Shown here: positions 22,793 to 25,071 of the stretch, one piece after another
Layout of the letters: each line of letters starts with the position of its first letter
How positions within the stretch are numbered: position 1 is the stretch's first letter
Source of the DNA: Thiobacillaceae bacterium
Lineage (GTDB): Bacteria > Pseudomonadota > Gammaproteobacteria > Burkholderiales > Thiobacillaceae
Length of the DNA: 25,071 bases
Reading direction: 5' to 3'
Assembly: GCA_012274165.1 (NCBI GenBank)
Contig: JAAPAA010000289.1
Coordinates: 1-25,071, forward strand
Notes under the pieces: generated by a model
What the model was told of the DNA's origin: nothing
Database searches by the model: none
Seen by the model: only the letters and a program-made list of their open reading frames with translations
Made by a program: the position numbers and the translations under genes

Positions 22793-24250
22793 CTACTCCG
22801 TCCCCGCGGGCTGGCGCAGGTGCCAGTCGGTCGCGAGCTGGTACTGGTGCGCGGCGTTGAGCATTTTCGCTTCGGCGAAATAGTTGCCGGCCAGCTGCAG
22901 CCCCACCGGCATGCCGCCCTCGCCGAAACCGCAGGGGATCGACATCGCCGGCAGGCCGGCGAGATTCGCCGCGACCGTATAGATGTCGATCAGGTACATC
23001 TGCACCGGATCCGAACTCTTGGCGCCGAGTGCGAATGCGACGCTGGGCGAGGTCGGTCCGAGGATCAGGTCGCACTGCCTGTAGGCCGCGGCGAAATCCT
23101 GCGCGATCAGGCGGCGGATTTTCTGCGCCTTGAGGTAGTAGGCGTCGTAGTAGCCGTGCGACAGCACATAGGTGCCGATGAGGATGCGCCGCTTCACCTC
23201 GGCGCCAAAGCCCTGCGCGCGGCTCTTGCAGTACATGTCGGCGAGGTTGGCATACTCGGGCGCGCGATAGCCGTAGCGCACGCCGTCGAAGCGCGACAGG
23301 TTGGATGAGGCCTCGGCCGGCGCAATCACGTAGTAGGCAGGCACCGACAGCCCGGAATTGGGCAGGCTGATGGATATGCGCGTTGCCCCGAGCCGTTCGA
23401 ACTGCGCCAGCGCCGCCTCCACCGCCGCGGCCACATCTGCGCACAGGCCCGCGCCGAAATACTCCTTCGGCACGCCGATGCGCAGGCCCTGCAGCGGCAA
23501 TTCGAGCTGGGCGGTGTAGTCTTCGGCCGGCCGCTCGAGGCTGGTCGAATCGCGCGCGTCGAATCCGGCCATCGCATTGAGCATCAGCGCCAGGTCCTCC
23601 GCGCTCTTCGCCATCGGCCCGCCCTGGTCCAGGCTCGAAGCGAAGGCGATCATGCCATAACGCGAGACCACGCCGTAGGTCGGCTTCAGGCCGCAGATGC
23701 CGGACAGCGCCGCGGGCTGCCGGATCGAGCCGCCGGTGTCGGTGCCGATCGCCGCCGGCGCCATGCGCGCGGCCACCGCCGCCGCCGAGCCGCCGCTGGA
23801 GCCGCCGGGAACGCGCGCGCGGTCCCAGGGATTCCTGACCGGGCCGAAGAAGCAGGTTTCCGTGGACGAGCCCATCGCGAATTCGTCCATGTTGGTCTTG
23901 CCCAGGAGCACCGCCCCGGCCGCGTTCAGCTTTTCCACCACATGCGCATCATAGGGGCTGACGAAATTCGCCAACATCTTCGAGCCGCAGCTGGTGCGCC
24001 AGCCTTTGGCGCAGAAAATATCCTTGTGCGCCACCGGAATGCCGGTGAGCGGCTGCGCTCTGCCCGCGGCGATCAGCGCGTCGGCCGCGCGCGCCTGCGC
24101 CAGGCTCTTTTCCGCGTCGACGGTGACGAAGGCATTGAGCCCGGGATCGAGACGCGCGATGCGCTCCAGGCAGGATTGCGTCAGTTCGACGCTGGACAGC
24201 TGCTTCTGCGCGAGCATGGCGGAAAGCTGTTTGAGGGTGAGATTGATCAT
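22793..24250 (-). CDS. gatA: Glutamyl-tRNA(Gln) amidotransferase subunit A
   Basis: A 485-residue amidase-signature enzyme that releases ammonia from glutamine for the GatCAB reaction. The Ser-cisSer-Lys triad is visible as Lys76 (VAHKDIFCAKG), Ser151 (PGGSSGGSAAAVAA) and Ser175 (GTDTGGSIRQPAA), with spacings that match known GatA. The C-terminal NYFAEAKMLNAAHQYQ is also typical. I chose ATG at 24248-24250 (MINLTLKQLSAML); the frame is open 24 codons further upstream, but those residues are not GatA-like. It follows gatC after an unusually long 189-base spacer. Confidence 0.96.
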   Translation of the reverse strand: MINLTLKQLSAMLAQKQLSSVELTQSCLERIARLDPGLNAFVTVDAEKSLAQARAADALIAAGRAQPLTGIPVAHKDIFCAKGWRTSCGSKMLANFVSPYDAHVVEKLNAAGAVLLGKTNMDEFAMGSSTETCFFGPVRNPWDRARVPGGSSGGSAAAVAARMAPAAIGTDTGGSIRQPAALSGICGLKPTYGVVSRYGMIAFASSLDQGGPMAKSAEDLALMLNAMAGFDARDSTSLERPAEDYTAQLELPLQGLRIGVPKEYFGAGLCADVAAAVEAALAQFERLGATRISISLPNSGLSVPAYYVIAPAEASSNLSRFDGVRYGYRAPEYANLADMYCKSRAQGFGAEVKRRILIGTYVLSHGYYDAYYLKAQKIRRLIAQDFAAAYRQCDLILGPTSPSVAFALGAKSSDPVQMYLIDIYTVAANLAGLPAMSIPCGFGEGGMPVGLQLAGNYFAEAKMLNAAHQYQLATDWHLRQPAGTE

Positions 24251-24351
24251 GTGCAGCGAGGCGCGCGAACCGCTGCCAGTGCAGCGCGGTGCGACAGGCC
24301 TGGGCCTTATAGTTTGTTTCAAAATGAGAGGATACGCCCCGAAGGTCTCGA

Positions 24352-24366
24352 TCCCGCTCGACGGGA
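24352..24366. repeat. Hairpin 1 in the gatC-gatA spacer
   Basis: TCCCG (24352-24356) and CGGGA (24362-24366) form a perfect 5-base-pair stem with a 5-base loop CTCGA. It is the first of three consecutive inverted repeats in this spacer on the plus-strand numbering. Confidence 0.5.
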
Positions 24367-24368
24367 AA

Positions 24369-24383
24369 GTCCCCTTGGGGGAC
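24369..24383. repeat. Hairpin 2 in the gatC-gatA spacer
   Basis: GTCCCC (24369-24374) and GGGGAC (24378-24383) form a perfect 6-base-pair GC-rich stem with a 3-base loop TTG. It lies two bases from hairpin 1. No T-run follows it on either strand, so a classical terminator is unlikely. Confidence 0.55.
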
Positions 24384-24409
24384 CTCCCCTCATACTCCCC
24401 TATATCGGG

Positions 24410-24434
24410 CGTTGCAAAATTTCATTTTGCAACG
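24410..24434. repeat. Hairpin 3 (11-bp perfect inverted repeat) in the gatC-gatA spacer
   Basis: CGTTGCAAAAT (24410-24420) and ATTTTGCAACG (24424-24434) pair perfectly over 11 bases around a 3-base loop TTC, five bases after the gatC stop in the direction of transcription. Such a stem is unlikely by chance. It may stabilise an mRNA end, attenuate gatAB, or be part of a repeated palindromic element; the stem lacks a trailing poly-U expected of an intrinsic terminator. Confidence 0.75.
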
Positions 24435-24439
24435 GGTGA

Positions 24440-24727
24440 CTATTCGATCACTTTTGGCACCAGGTACAGGCCGTCCTCGACCTGCGGCGCGATCGTCTGG
24501 AACAGCGCATGCTGGTCGGTCTCGGTGACGCAGTCCTCGCGCAGGCGCTGCACCACGTCCTGGGCGTGCGCCATCGGCTCTACGCCTGCGGTATCCACCG
24601 ACTGCATCTGTTCGATCAGCCCGAATATGCCGTTCAGCTGGCCTTGCGCGGCGGCGGCGTCGGCATCAGTAATTTCGATGCGGGCGAGCCAGGCGATGCG
24701 CTTGACCTCGGGCAGGGACAACGGCAT
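24440..24727 (-). CDS. gatC: Asp/Glu-tRNA amidotransferase subunit C
   Basis: A 95-residue GatC, the small subunit that wraps around GatA and stabilises the GatCAB complex. The N-terminal helix MPLSLPEVKRIAWLARIEI, the central GIFGLIEQMQSVDTAGVEPM and the end QVEDGLYLVPKVIE match the family, with normal length. The start is the ATG at 24725-24727. It is the first gene of the gatCAB operon, divergent from mreB. Unlike most gatCA pairs, a long spacer with inverted repeats separates it from gatA. Confidence 0.93.
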   Translation of the reverse strand: MPLSLPEVKRIAWLARIEITDADAAAAQGQLNGIFGLIEQMQSVDTAGVEPMAHAQDVVQRLREDCVTETDQHALFQTIAPQVEDGLYLVPKVIE

Positions 24728-24808
24728 GGAATTTGGGCTTAAATGGTGCGTTAAAGTGCGGTATTATAACGTATTTACCAGCCCCACTTCGGATTGGAAC
24801 ACTAGCAA
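24728..24808. promoter_or_regulatory. Divergent promoter region for gatC and mreB
   Basis: These 81 bases must contain both promoters. On the minus strand a perfect TATAAT (plus-strand 24763-24768) points toward gatC, though no good -35 is evident at 16-18 bases. On the plus strand TATTAT (24762-24767) has a weak TTAAAT at 24739-24744 with 17-base spacing and points toward mreB. The two -10 elements overlap, so the promoters may compete for polymerase. Confidence 0.4.
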
Positions 24809-25071
24809 ATGTTCGGATTTCTACGCGGTTATTTTTCCGATGACCTGGCCATCGACCTTGGCACGGCCAACACGCTGATCTATGTGCGCGGCAAAGGCAT
24901 CGTGCTCGACGAACCTTCGGTCGTCGCCATCCGTCAGGAAGGCGGCCCCAGCGGCAAGAAGACAATTCAGGCGGTAGGCAAGGAGGCGAAGCAGATGCTG
25001 GGCAAGACGCCCGGCAACATCGTCGCCATCCGGCCGATGAAGGACGGCGTGATCGCCGACTTCACCGTGAC
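24809..25071 (+). CDS. mreB: Rod-shape-determining protein MreB, N-terminal part
   Basis: The first 87 codons of MreB, the actin-like ATPase that guides cell-wall elongation at the inner membrane; the rest lies beyond the window. The start MFGFLRGYFSDDLAIDLGTANTLIYVRGKG contains the membrane-binding N-terminal helix and the first phosphate-binding loop DLGTANT. GIVLDEPSVVAI and MKDGVIADF are also family hallmarks. Its presence predicts a rod-shaped cell. In betaproteobacteria mreB is commonly divergent from gatC as seen here. Confidence 0.96.
   Translation, partial: MFGFLRGYFSDDLAIDLGTANTLIYVRGKGIVLDEPSVVAIRQEGGPSGKKTIQAVGKEAKQMLGKTPGNIVAIRPMKDGVIADFTV

Noticed and set aside
21824..23308. 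494-codon open frame on the plus strand
   Set aside because: It is antisense to gatB and gatA, is rich in Arg, His and Val, and shows no domain; the amidotransferase genes explain the region.
21939..23444. 501-codon minus-strand frame overlapping gatB and gatA
   Set aside because: It is an alternate frame of two well-identified genes and has Arg/Ala-rich shadow composition.
1..25071. tRNA or rRNA genes, CRISPR arrays, insertion sequences, phage genes
   Set aside because: No cloverleaf-like sequence, regularly spaced repeats, transposase or integrase frame was seen; the holin-family label of the YqjE-like protein does not imply a prophage.

Overview
This window looks like chromosome from a GC-rich betaproteobacterium. 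The evidence is the flanking gene content: the end of metW convergent with an ampG-type permease on the left, and xth / pyrE / gatB-gatA-gatC / mreB on the right. Both groupings are typical of Betaproteobacteria. I cannot assign genus or order from the sequence alone.

Layout. 1-1412: the 3' end of metW and a convergent AmpG-like MFS permease. 1548-3855: a small-membrane-protein group (DUF883/ElaB-like, YqjE/holin-like, YqjK-like, LETM1-like), then a MipA/OmpV outer-membrane protein. 4021-16109: a tightly packed plus-strand operon of the aryl polyene (APE) type II polyketide family. It encodes ACP, ApeG-like membrane protein, AMP-ligase, dehydratase, LpxL-like acyltransferase, LolA-like protein, MMPL/RND exporter, NodB-type deacetylase, PAP2 phosphatase, ketosynthase, chain-length-factor-like protein, second hotdog dehydratase, ketoreductase and a UbiE-like methyltransferase. 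16113-19047: a convergent minus-strand trio (FAD oxidoreductase, PlsC-like acyltransferase, GT2 glycosyltransferase) that completes the cluster. 19255-25071: housekeeping genes.

How the cluster should work (inference from the characterised enterobacterial Ape system). The AMP-ligase loads an aromatic acid onto the ACP. The KS/CLF pair extends it, FabG/ApeQ reduces, and the ApeI/ApeP pair dehydrates, giving a conjugated aryl polyene. The acyltransferases and GT2 join it to a (glyco)lipid, and the LolA-like protein and MMPL pump move it towards the outer membrane. Two genes not in my recollection of the enterobacterial cluster sit between the pump and the ketosynthase: a membrane-anchored polysaccharide deacetylase and a PAP2 phosphatase. 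They suggest a modified sugar or phospholipid part of the product.

The most notable anomaly is a single in-frame TAA inside an otherwise continuous FAD-dependent oxidoreductase/halogenase-like gene, six codons before its WxWxIP motif. Other points are a run of perfect hairpins in an unusually long gatC-gatA spacer, a 22-codon reading frame overlapping the ketosynthase start, and extremely tight convergent gene ends. I saw no rRNA or tRNA genes, CRISPR arrays, intact insertion sequences or convincing T-tract terminators. No gene-free stretch exceeds 300 bases. The cluster belongs to a known family, so this is a variant rather than a wholly new system.
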